Origin: Cladopsammia gracilis
Taxonomy: Eukaryota; Cnidaria; Anthozoa; Scleractinia; Dendrophylliidae
Length of the DNA stretch: 64,000 nt
Assembly (NCBI GenBank): GCA_022457155.1
Contig: JAJGOT010000003.1
Span: 3,659,501 to 3,723,500, forward strand
Direction: 5' to 3'
The position numbers and the translations under genes were made by a program. Shown one piece after another: positions 53,322-62,992 of the stretch; position 1 is the first letter of the stretch, and the number at the start of each line of letters is the position of its first letter. Below the pieces are notes generated by a model. The model ran no database searches and had not been told where the DNA came from. It saw only the letters and a list, made by a program, of their open reading frames with translations.

Positions 53322-53687
53322 GGACGCGGGGGACAGGTTCCGCTCATCAGTATGCATTTATGAAAAGAGTATGCACGAAGTGCGACGGCTGATACCGAAA
53401 ATGCCCGAAATATTCACGAACAGGCTCTGTAATGTTTCTGCATCAATAATTACACGTGCAAAGCGTGTCAACGCTTTGTTCTTTCTGCATGAAGTCATTG
53501 AAGTGTTGACAATAGCCCGTGGATTAATATTAGCAAAATTACCATAAATATATATTTTTTACATTCGTGTTTGCTCGGGAAGCCTTCGGAAGCGTAAAAA
53601 CAAGCAATTTTGTGTCCAAGAATTCAGCGCGAATAGAGAATTTTATGAGTTGACACTGCAGGGAGGTAAACTAGGTGTATTGTAGAT

Positions 53688-53835
53688 TGTCATATCTGAC
53701 TCAAAATTTTTAAATAGGCTTTCAAAGGGAAGATATGAGGCTTCAAATTCTAACATGGACAATTCTACTCCTTTAAAAGCTAATAACTTTTAATAAAAGT
53801 TGAAATAAAAAAATCGGAGTCAGATATGACACAAT
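53688..53835. repeat. Short inverted repeat
   Basis: TTGTCATATCTGACTC and GAGTCAGATATGACACAA are inverse ends of a ~148-bp segment; MITE-like. Confidence 0.6.
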
Positions 53836-54255
53836 AGACGTTTTGACGGATCAGTGAGTGGAGAAATCAACTTGCTTTGTGTTCTTCTGGAGGAGCAAAC
53901 TTGGACACAAAACCACGTTAGTAGTACTATAAGTATGTTTTACGCCTTGTTACGGACTAGGTGACTAGGTGCTTAGTCAATGACGTCACAACATGCCTTC
54001 CCGCATACTAATTTGGATTTCCCGCATACTAATTTGGATTAGGTGCCTAGTCAATTACCTATTCCTTTTGTGTTAATAAATGACTAGGGATAGTGCCTAG
54101 GTAAATCATTCATTTGCAAATAATTACCTTCCACGGCCTTCTTAAAACAATAGGAACAATAGACCGGCCCAAACTTGCCCGCTCTATCCCAACTCACTTC
54201 AAAACAAAACACAACTGACACAGATAACTTTACAGACATATAGAGTAAAACAACA
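53836..54255. repeat. Degenerate ACTAGGTGCCTAGTCAAT repeats
   Basis: CTAGGTG(A)CTAGGTGCTTAGTCAAT at 53962 and AGGTGCCTAGTCAATTACC at 54040, plus a duplicated CCCGCATACTAATTTGGATT at 54001-54040. No gene. Confidence 0.6.
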
Positions 54256-54327
54256 TGCCTTGACCAGGACTCGAACCTGGGTTACTGCGGCCACAACGTA
54301 GTGTCTTAACCACTAGACCATCAAAGC
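54256..54327 (-). tRNA. tRNA-His (GTG)
   Basis: The minus strand folds into a full cloverleaf of 72 nt. Acceptor GCTTTGA/TCAAGGC has one G-U pair; D arm GTCT-AGTGGTTA-AGAC; anticodon arm CTACG-TTGTGGC-CGCAG with anticodon GTG; variable loop TAAC; T arm CCAGG-TTCGAGT-CCTGG perfectly paired; discriminator A. The anticodon arm and variable loop closely match metazoan tRNA-His. A TTTT Pol III terminator lies about six bases beyond the 3' end (54247-54250 as AAAA on the plus strand). The only flaw is an A-C mismatch in the middle of the anticodon stem (positions 29-41). It charges histidine for CAC/CAU codons, with the extra 5' G added after transcription in animals. It sits between the inverted repeats at 52.3 and 59.6 kb. 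Confidence 0.85.
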
Positions 54328-54751
54328 TGTGATCGATATTATAACCAAATAAAACTTATAAGAGGGTTCCGAAACATTCAAGTTTAGAAGCAATAAAATT
54401 GCACAGTATGAAAAACCGCTTTTTACTTTACTAAGATCCGCAACATTCTTATAACCGCTTCATCGCTAGACTCTATATCGATTTTCAGTTTGCCAGCCAT
54501 CACCCACTTTAAGTTTTAATTTCTTTTCCGGTAGCTTCAAGGTTCAAACTTTTACTTATGCGAACTTTCACTGAACTAAATTTGCATGAAAAATTAGCAC
54601 CTCGGAAAAATAAACAAAGCAACCAATTACATGCGTTACTAAAACAACAAACCCACACTTTGTTTAAGTAAAATAGCTTTTCGGACGTAGCACGAATTCA
54701 CTATAAGGCCGTATTGCAGTCCTAAAGCTTTGCTGCCTTTTTTCGAAAGCA

Positions 54752-54794
54752 ATGGTTTCCTCTGAAAACGATTTTACGTTTGGTTCATCTCCGT
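54752..54794 (+). CDS. Candidate first coding exon
   Basis: GCAATGG opens MVSSENDFTFGSSP and the codons run into a textbook donor GTAAGT at 54795. There is no downstream exon I can link to it with confidence. The segment lies 430 bp from the tRNA-His gene and could equally be chance. Confidence 0.25.
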
Positions 54795-54988
54795 GTAAGT
54801 AAATCCACTTTGTTTTATCGTTTGAATAATGTCTTAATTTAACTGGAGAACTCGGACGGAGGTTGTAAGGATTTTGGGAACTGGTATATTTCTATAACGC
54901 CGCGTTTTTCATCCAAGAAATTTTTATTCGAGGCTGTTTTCGCAAATCCTTGATCATATATATTAAAAGTAACTAGATATCCGTGTTT

Positions 54989-55775
54989 TCTGTTGTGATC
55001 AAATGATAGGGGTACAGGAGGGGTACAGGAAGGGTACAGAAAGGGTACAGGAGAGGTACAGGAGGGGTACAGAAAGGGTACAGGAGTTTTCACCACCACC
55101 ACCACAATATCGACCCCACATCGACCCTCCTCCCCCTCCTCCTCCTCCTCCTCCTCCTCCTCCTCCTCTTCCTCCTCAAGGATCTTCAGGCTGAGAAAAT
55201 GTTTGCGCGAATATCTATACATATAGTCTAGGTATGTTTGGAGACCTCGACCAGAGAGGGGTTAAGACTTGATATGTATCGTTCGTCTCCCTTTCTCCTG
55301 ATAGTCCTCGTTTTGTCCTTGTCTATAAATCCACAAATACTTTTTCTCAGTCTGTAGATCCTTGAGGTGGAAGAGGAGGAGGAGGAGGAGGAGGTGAAAA
55401 CAAAAGAATTGTGGAGGAGGAGGGAAAACAATAGAATTGAGGAGGAGGAGGGGGAGGAGGAGGAGGAGGAAGTGAAAACAAAATAATTGTGGAGGAGGAG
55501 GAGGGAAAACAATAGAATTGAGGAGGAGGAGGAGGAGGAGGTGAAAACAAAATAATTGTGGTGGAGGAGGAGGAGGAGGAGGGAAAACAATAGAATTGAG
55601 GAGGAGGAGGAGGAGGAGGAGGAGGAGGAGGAGGAGGGTCGATGTGGGGTCGATATTGTGGTGGTGGTGGTGAAAACTCCTGTACCGTTTCTGTACCCCT
55701 CCTGTACCCTTTCTGTACCCTTCCTGTACCCCTCCTGTACCCCTATCATTTGATCACAACAGAAAACACGACAAC
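54989..55775. repeat. Large inverted repeat with (CCT)n/(GGA)n and GGGTACAGGA arms
   Basis: The left arm (54989-55190) carries TTCTGTTGTGATCAAATGAT, several GGGTACAG(G/A)A units, CACCACCACCACAATATCGA and (TCC)n. The right arm (55550-55775) is its inverse. Between them a tandem unit (GGAGGAGG..., AAAACAATAGAATTG / AAAACAAAATAATTG) is repeated four or five times. Long Pro-, Ser- or Glu-rich frames on both strands (up to 217 residues) are repeat artefacts. Confidence 0.85.
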
Positions 55776-56653
55776 ATTTTGTTCTTGGTTTCCTTATCAT
55801 TTGGTAGTATATGGATTTGAGTTGTTCTAAATATATTTCAACTAGTATTAAGCCAGGATGATAAAGTATTCGAAAGGACAAAAAAGAGACCTTTCAGCTA
55901 GAAACCCAAACAAACATAATTAACATTTTTTCTTTGTATTATCCCAATACTTCAGTGTACACCCCCAGGGGGTAGTCATATATAGGTATCAGAGGCAATC
56001 AGATCAAGATATTGTGATCATGGGATCCCAAAGCACATTTTGGTTTTTGTCAGTTTCTAAGTTTTACTACTTTTTGCAAATGAGAACCTGGTTCATTTGT
56101 CAGGCTTAAGTGCTTTGCCAAATTTCAGTTTGCATTTTAATCTACAGGTTCTTATATGCAGATTTTGTATTTAAGGGGACTGGATCATACCACCTCCAAA
56201 AAAAATTACTTTACTTTAATATTACATGTAGTACTTTACATTTTCCTGTATTTTGCCTTCTAACTTCCATTTTAAGTTTGAAAAGAATGGTTGGGGTCCA
56301 AGAAGGCCTGGATGCAATCACAATATATCTATCTGCCCAGAAGAAGCTATAAATCATGCCAGTTGAATAGTCTTCTGTTAAGGAGCACTGGCCAAATCAC
56401 AGTCAATGAACTCTCCCAGAAATATTGTTGAGAGTAGAGTCTGAGGAGTTGAGCTCCACTGTATTTCTTTTATATTTTAATTAAAGAAAAGAAATGATAT
56501 TGTTTCCAAGAATTAAATTTGAAGACAGGGGTTGGGGGTCATAACTTTTCTTTATTCTGTGATAGTAGGCAATAAATGCTTCATAAATAAAATTCAAAAG
56601 AAATGAAAGCAATTTAATGACTGTATGTGTCCATTACGTTTCATTTGTTTTGA
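55776..56653. other. No gene recognised
   Basis: CACCCCCAGGGGGTAGTCAT at about 55961 resembles the CCCCC..GGGGGTA ends of poly(G) elements. The 80-residue frame at 56110-56352 has no motif. Confidence 0.35.
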
Positions 56654-56778
56654 TTAAAGACCCAGTATTGTCCATTATGCTTCACGTGGCTCTGTTATTG
56701 TTTTAGGTTGCACAAGTGTGAGGCATCTATTGTTCAGAGGTGCGTGACGCATAATGGACAATACTGGGTCTTTAATGA
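56654..56778. repeat. Inverted repeat spanning an intron-exon boundary
   Basis: ATTAAAGACCCAGTATTGTC, CATTATGC on the left and the exact inverse GCATAATGGACAATACTGGG, TCTTTAAT on the right; 28-30-bp arms with a ~66-nt loop containing a TTTTAG acceptor. Confidence 0.85.
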
Positions 56779-56977
56779 AAGCCAGAACTCATTTAAGTAT
56801 GTGATATGTTGCTGTAAGGATGGAAATTATCACTCGCCCACTTGTCCAAGTGAGTGTCAAGTCTTCTTTGGCGAGTACAAATTGTACATTACACACACGC
56901 CCAAACAGCCAGTGCTGTCAAAATGTTATGTTCTATTTGCAATATTTGTTTCTGTATTTGAAGTGGCGTGCCTGTGA
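56708..56977 (+). CDS. Candidate Cys-rich exon with hydrophobic tail
   Basis: After TTATTGTTTTAG the frame LHKCEASIVQRCVTHNGQYW, VFNESQNSFKYVICCCKDGN, then CPSEC is open and ends KCYVLFAIFVSVFEVACL and a stop. Nine or more cysteines in the first 70 residues suggest a secreted or extracellular domain and the last ~18 residues could span a membrane. The ATG-like start used for the frame is TTG, so I regard this as an internal or terminal exon. The motif THNGQYWVFNE is encoded by one arm of the inverted repeat, which is odd for an old conserved exon. No family recognised. Confidence 0.3.
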   Translation: MHKCEASIVQRCVTHNGQYWVFNESQNSFKYVICCCKDGNYHSPTCPSECQVFFGEYKLYITHTPKQPVLSKCYVLFAIFVSVFEVACL

Positions 56978-57974
56978 AATAGCTTGATAGCTAAGTGCTC
57001 GTCCACTATAAACAACATTTATTTGTATTTTTTTTGTGTTATGAGCTATTATGTATATAATGCCTAAACAAGAAATCTCCATTGTCTGTGTCATTGGACA
57101 CCACTTGGAACTGGGGTTCTCCAGCAGCGACAAGAACTTTTATATGGTGCTAAGAAAACTAGAATGCATTGTAAATGAACTCGGTCACTATTGCATTTGA
57201 CAACATCCCCTAGCATCTGATTAGCTCTGTTAAACTTTATCAATAACTTGTATTCCTACCTTATTATGATAGGAAATCAACATTCAAAATTAACATGGCT
57301 TAAATTTATGCAATTTAGAGGGAAAATTAATGCAAAAGAGAGGGTTAATTGCCTATAATAAATTAAACCATGCGCATCATTTTTTTTGTTGATCTGTGAC
57401 AATCTTGAAAAGTGTTTCATTTCACAAGATTCCATGCTTGGAAGTGACAGTTAACACTGTGCATAGTTCTCTGATAAAACAAGGCATTATAAGTGCTAAA
57501 TAATAAGTACATGATAATGAAAATTTAATATACACTTAAGACCCAGCGAAATGGATGAAAAATATCAAAATAAACGTTTCAAAACCTTGAAGATACAGTC
57601 GTAATGATCGATAGTGGGCAATTGCAATGACGCAGCATTTCCTTTTAACATAATGAAGTAATCTATTTTCAGACATATCCTGATTAACTTAAGCCTATTA
57701 CAGTAAATTTGACCAAATACACTTGTCATACACAGAGAAAACCTTAAGTTTTGTCAGCAGAAGTAAAATAATTCCTAACTCGATTGATTGGCTCAATGGC
57801 TGAATATATGAACCATAAGATATCTTGTAATGACACAAAAAACTGTCATATTTAAAGAATATTGCTATTCAGCTGTAATTAATATTTATCCACACGCGCC
57901 ATTTTACACTCTTTCTCAGCATTGTTTACAATAATAGTGAACAACAGTCGCCATTTTGGATCGAGTTCGTCCAG
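56978..57974. other. No gene recognised
   Basis: AT-rich unassigned DNA up to the right inverted repeat. Confidence 0.4.
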
Positions 57975-59580
57975 TCGCTATTTTTCCCTCGACCCTTCCC
58001 ATGACACCCCGCGCGCTTCAATTCACCCTTGTTTCCAATCTTCTCTCACTCCAAAACCAATTAATAGCGACTGGGTACGAGTCTGATCATTTGCATAAAT
58101 GTCGCCGTTCCCAATAACCCGTTCATTACGCATGCGTGTATTCATGGGTTAAAAATGAAACACAAACAGTGGTGATACACATGGTAAACCAACGCATTTT
58201 TATAAACAAGACGCTGTGGGAGCGTATACTTGGGCGTTGTTGTATTAGGCGTATTGGAATGAAAATATCATGGAATATCTGCATGCACGTCAGTTTAGGG
58301 TTTGATGATAGGGAGTGCACTGAGTATTGGGATAGTCTTGTATATGTCGTTGACTGTTGGTGCACATACGTGAAGACTTACGTGAAGTGCGGGCGCAAGG
58401 ATTATATTTAACGCTTGTAAAATTTGGAAAAGCTTAATTGTAATTTGGCCAGTGAAACTGCAAAGAAAACAGAGAATTCATGGCAGCTCATAGTCTGTAT
58501 TCATGGCAGCTCATAGTCTGTATTCATGGCAGCTCATAGTCTGTATTCAGGTTTCAAATTACCCTTTTGACATATGCAAATTCGGTGCACTTTTTCCTGA
58601 CAACTACAACAAACTTAAATGGGCTAAATTTGTTTTCTGTCTTTTCTGCTACGTACCTTTCCCCGCTGTATGACATCGATTGTTATATTTAGTTTCATTC
58701 AGGATTTGTCTTCACAATTGGTAAACATGAAGTTCAGAAAGAATTTTATACATGAATTTTGCGTGGCTAACGCACTGGCACTTGGGGCCCTTGTTTACAT
58801 AAAGTGACCTATTTTGGTTTTTTCGCTTTCTGACTGAAAACCCACTCCATTCGAAATTTTTCATAGCCGTTCACAGCCAGCCGTTCGAAAGTTTTGTTCT
58901 GTTTCGGCCGTTAACTGCAAGCCGTTCAAAATAATTCTTCAGGCGTTCAAATGAAATTCGATCTCTCAGCAGATCTCGTTGCCTAGCACGTGATCAAAAT
59001 CTGCCGTGAAGAAATTGTTCTTTCTTGTTGCAACTTTCTCGATGTAGTGCGAAAGTTAATTTATTGTTATATCTAGAAGAACTAGTCGTTTGAAACTGTA
59101 TTTTTGTAATGGACGATTTTATATAAGTGACGATTTGTCCGCCCCTTTTAGCGCACGGATGAGAAATTGTCATAAATCGGACCGTTCCATTCTAAAGAGT
59201 CTAAAGATGTACATGTACCTTTGAGAATTCATAATTCGAATAATATTCCATCGAATCAATTGAATTAAAGACTGAATAACGGCTAAAGAGTAAGCGATCA
59301 AGATATCAGAATTTATCTGCCACTACAATTTAATTTTCGCCGGCGAGCCTATCAAGAAAGCGTTGAAGCTAGCCGAAACGCCAACTGACCAGTATTCTTC
59401 TCGTCGTTACGCTTGACTGAGTTTTACGCACGCGCATTAGAGCCCAATAGCAAATCTTGGGCTCCTCCGCCCAAGTAAAAAGTTGACATTTCGTATGCTA
59501 AGCAACAAACATTTTCAAAAGTAACCATTACAGTGTTTGAAAATTGTTTATATAGTTCAAAATAGGGGTCTGAAGGAAAG
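57975..59580 (-). repeat. Long inverted repeat, right copy, split by an insertion
   Basis: Inverse of 52327-52645. The outer portion is 59478-59580 and the inner portion 57975-58206; 58207-59477 has no counterpart in the left copy. TACTTGGGCG near 58225 and CGCCCAAGTA near 59470 are inverse, possibly the insertion's own ends. The insertion includes three 23-bp tandem units (58478-58546). Confidence 0.75.
58478..58546 (+). repeat. 23-bp tandem repeat, three copies
   Basis: TTCATGGCAGCTCATAGTCTGTA repeated three times without change apart from the last end. Confidence 0.9.
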
Positions 59581-60251
59581 TAAAAATGTTATAGACTGGG
59601 CCTTATCATCAATATTATTATTTTTTTTTTGGCAAAAGAGGGGGAACCCGTGCCCCTCTGCTAACAACTTTGCAATAAGGCTTATAGGTTTTTACCGTAA
59701 AAAGCTTTGCCATTGGTTTTAGGAGTGTTCAGTACAGCATTGGGCTGTTGTTTGTAGCCCAACAATAGACAAAATTAATATTCTCAGTATTGAACTGGAG
59801 GCTCATGTGGTACAATGTTTTCACATGCAAATATTTTTACTGATATCCCACTGCATGAACCTCCATTGCAAGCTAGTTCCCATTCAATACTGAAAATACA
59901 TTGTTGTCTATTCACACAAAGAAAATTAATCATTCCAATAGGGTGGTTTCTCTTCAAAATGATTTGTTATTTTATGTTTGATATTGTCACTAGTAGTTCA
60001 AGTTTTCTTTGCCGGGCCAAATCTTTGACAAATCAATTTTGTCTCTGGTAGGCCACAGATGAAAATCAACGACTGGTTTTTGTTCCTTAGCATTCAATGC
60101 CATAACCTATTTAATATTGATTGATATTCGGCAATCTCTGAACAAAATATAGCCAGTTTACATTCATTCAATATCAATCAGCGCTATAAGTTGCACAGCC
60201 CAGGCATCAATTCCTAACAAAAAACAGTTGTTAGAAATACACTTGGGTTAG
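59581..60251. repeat. Imperfect inverted repeats, no gene
   Basis: CAATAGACAA ... CTCAGTATTGAACTGG (59762-59800) pairs imperfectly with CATTCAATACTGAAAATACA, TTGTTGTCTA (59882-59910), a MITE-like structure. TTAATATTGATTGATAT and TTCAATATCAATCAG near 60110-60180 form a second pair. Confidence 0.5.
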
Positions 60252-60560
60252 CCAGTCACTCGGGGGGGGGGGGGGGGGGGGGTACTTCCTAGTAATAAGA
60301 ATGGCAATGCGTGGCTCGATGGGGTCGGGGTTTTTTTTGGGGGAGGGGAGGGGGTAGTTTTGTTTTAGTGGGGATTTTGGGGTTTTAAAAGCAGCACATC
60401 ACTAAGTTGGGATTGCAAAATTTACATTTTTACAAAAGTGACTAAGATGGGGTCTATAATTTGGTCACAGAGTAGTCTATAAAGGGGTCAGTGCTCTGAG
60501 AAGCCAGTGCCACATACCCAGCAAAAGTTGATTGCAGTACCCCCCTCGGGGCCAGTCACT
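60252..60560. mobile_element. Poly(G)-ended TIR element with 9-bp duplication
   Basis: CCAGTCACT flanks exactly on both sides (60252-60260 and 60552-60560). The termini are CGGGGGG(n)GTACT and AGTACCCCCCTCGGGG, with a G run of about 21. A second copy of the right terminus (CCCAGCAAAAGTTGATTGCA, GTACCCCCCTCGGGGCCAGT) follows in tandem at 60586-60635. A 9-bp duplication suits a Mutator-type element, but there is no coding evidence. Confidence 0.75.
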
Positions 60561-60635
60561 TAACAGAAAACCCTGAGAGGCCAGTGGACCCAGCAAAAGT
60601 TGATTGCAGTACCCCCCTCGGGGCCAGTCATTTAA

Positions 60636-60905
60636 CAGAAAACCAAGAATGCTTGTTAGTGGCAAATACTCTTATTCAGGCCTGTAACCCATATACACCC
60701 CAGTGTGTAAAGGATAATGCTTTCTTATAGTCTTGACAATGCATGATGGGCACATGTTTCTATTTCCCTTCCCCAAGTGGCCATCCATATCAGTCCAAGA
60801 TAAATTGACGATAGGCTGCCTTCCTAAAGGCCCTTGTATTATTGTCATCTCTGTCTTTACGAATATCTGCTTGATTTCTCATGCAGAGTTGCAGAACATC
60901 CGGAT
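60636..60905. other. No gene recognised
   Basis: Unassigned; no feature supported. Confidence 0.35.
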
Positions 60906-61252
60906 CTATAAAACACAGTTTTTGAATCTGGTAAAACTAATGTTACGCATCTCCTCTGGCCACAGCATTTGTTTTCTATTTCCTGCGGCATATAAATCAC
61001 ACAAACATTGCACTTGCACCATGGAAGTGACACCCAGGAACTGGGGGCTGGGGCTGCTGCTCCTACCAATGTTTGGTGGATCAGTTTCAGGGAAAACCTG
61101 GGTATCCTGATCACTACTTTCATCATCATCGTGGTCATTGTTTTCCATAATGAGTAACCCATGAATGTAGTCCATACTACCCATCCCATGCTAAAGACTT
61201 CTCACACACAGGTTTTTGATCCTTCGATTGTCTAGTGTTGTATGAAATCCTG
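60906..61252 (-). CDS. Candidate exon, acidic unknown protein
   Basis: A minus-strand frame of 92 residues begins MGSMDYIHGLLIMENNDHDD, continues through an acidic Asp/Ser stretch (DDDESSDQDTQVF) and a Ser/Pro stretch (GRSSSPSPQFLG), and ends FTRFKNCVL. A good acceptor TTATTTGTTGCAG lies at about 61252, 68 nt upstream of the first Met. Composition is protein-like and unlike neighbouring repeats. I recognise no domain. It could be downstream of the first-exon candidate at 62014-62026, though that join meets a stop just before the Met. Confidence 0.3.
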
Positions 61253-62013
61253 CAACAAATAATATTTCTTTTAAAAATTGAATTTATAACATTTTATGAA
61301 CCAAGCCTTTATAAACAAACTCTAAACTATATTTCCATAATTTGATCGGCTGTCTTTATATTGGGAGAGGTGTCTGCTAAATAAATTAAATTTTGTACCA
61401 TGGATGACAACAACAGTAATAAAACATGTGTATTACACAGAATCTTTGGCTAAACTGTAGAATACCCGTCCACTTATTTGCATCTCATTGAATAAGAATG
61501 GATCCTTTTGTTTTCATATGCTTCGTTCTTTAAAACGTTTAGGGATATGTAAATAAGTGGTTAAGTCCATATAATAGCAAAATATCCCATAATATATATC
61601 AAGGTAAGTACGGTATGAGATTTATATTTCATCCACCCGAATTCATTAGTGAAACATATATATAAGAATAGAAATAAACACTAACTTGAAATTATTCCAA
61701 TAGCACTTATCAACACGAGTTTACTTGTCAAGTTTCTACCAAAAAATTTCAATTTCATCTTACATGTAACTTATAATAAAGAGAAAAGGAAAAACAGCAA
61801 TTTGGTTTGAAATTGTAAAATTAATACGGTGCAATTTCGATAACTCGAATTGTTATTGTATAACATAGAATAATCGAAGGTTTCATTAAAGTGGAAACCA
61901 TTCATTTGGTTGTGGCAACAAACCCGTTACTACCGAAATTACTGAACGAGCTTTGAACTAACATACACATTTTCTAATATCGGAGATAGATGCGCGTGAA
62001 TTACGTAAGCTTA
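61253..62013. other. Possible intron, no feature
   Basis: AT-rich sequence without recognisable repeats; would be an intron if the two flanking minus-strand candidates belong to one gene. Confidence 0.3.
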
Positions 62014-62026
62014 CCTTGTTTCGCCA
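62014..62026 (-). CDS. Candidate first coding exon (start of a minus-strand gene)
   Basis: The minus strand reads ACCATGGCGAAACAAG followed by GTAAGC: an ideal initiation context, four codons (M-A-K-Q) and a consensus donor. Joining to the acceptor at 61252 gives about 22 codons and then a stop, with MGSMDY restarting in the same frame one codon beyond. So either the join is wrong or this is an upstream ORF. Confidence 0.25.
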
Positions 62027-62849
62027 TGGTTTCGATAATTATATTGCGAACCACACTTCCACTGCTCCGAGAAAATCACACCTTGTGTTTTGCAAGGCAA
62101 CCACGATTTGTGTTTGTTGCTGTCCGAATGATAGAACAGGTACATTGCTATAAGATGCAAAGATAGAAGTATTTTGGCGACATGATTTTAGTCACTGCTA
62201 GCTCAAACAATATAAGCTTAATGTAAATCGACAAACCTCTGATTTTGTCACCTCACAATACATGTAAGCTTATAAGTCTTAAGACTTTAATAACACGATC
62301 GATGAGAAATAAGAACTTTAATACCTCTCTTTAACACTCGGCTCTTCTGCTTCCATGCCTTCAAACCACTTGAATAAGTTTCAAAGGGGTTTTAAAAAGT
62401 TATACAAACACTTAAGCACGTGAAAATGTCCAATATCCGCGCTTCCGAACGCAAAATTGCCCCAGTCTTGCCAAATTCAAAATGGCGACTGTTTGCAAAT
62501 TTGAAAGTTTGCATGCGGTGGGTATAACAAGTTCATGACATCCTTATTCCCTTGGAAAATTAACAATAGGTCCGGGGGTACTCCCCAAAACTTTTAGTGG
62601 CGGTATGCGACGCCGTTCTTGAAATCCTAACCGGTTTAACGAACCATATCCTCAATGCCCTAATATAGCTTGTATGAAGAACTAACCCCCCGGGCAAACG
62701 TCCACAAACTTAACAAAGAAACCTTTGTTAACAACTTTTGTCCCTTTTTTCGTACTGATTCCGAAATCTCGCTTAATGCGCATGCGCATTAACGAGATAA
62801 AAATGACTCGGTGAACCCCAGTTTTATTGTCGAATTTTGATCAGTAGGA
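62027..62849. other. No gene recognised; possible promoter side of the minus-strand gene
   Basis: Contains TCCGGGGGTACTCCCC near 62571, resembling poly(G)-element ends, and a TGCGCATGCGCATTA palindrome near 62777. No promoter motif is clear. Confidence 0.3.
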
Positions 62850-62992
62850 TAAGATGCAACTTTTGGCAAAGATTAAAATAATTCTGTAGGTGGGGTTCAG
62901 AGCCACCTTAAATTTTCGAAAATTTTAGGTGGCTCTGAACCCCACCTACAGATTTTTTTTAAACTTTGCCACAAGAATACTTTCGGCAGCAG
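62850..62992. mobile_element. Near-perfect palindrome made of two TTAA-family ends
   Basis: CTGTAGGTGGGGTTCAGAGC, CACCTTAAATTTT meets its inverse AAAATTTTAGGTGGCTCTGA, ACCCCACCTACAG with a loop of almost zero. Flanking CTTTTGGCAAAG and CTTTGCCACAAG extend the arms to about 70 bp. GAGCCACCTTAA is the terminal motif of the TTAA-family E elements, here head to head. Confidence 0.75.

Noticed and set aside
53221..53547. 108-residue plus-strand gene
   Set aside because: The first third is the right arm of a TTAA MITE; the remainder shows no motif or splice signal.
54839..55881. Long Ser-, Pro- and Glu-rich frames on both strands
   Set aside because: They come from (GGA)n/(TCC)n and GGGTACAGGA repeats in a palindrome.
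59355..59395. Another hammerhead motif (GTTGAAGCTAGCCGAAACGCC)
   Set aside because: GAAA is present, but there is no CTGANGA box and stem II does not form properly.
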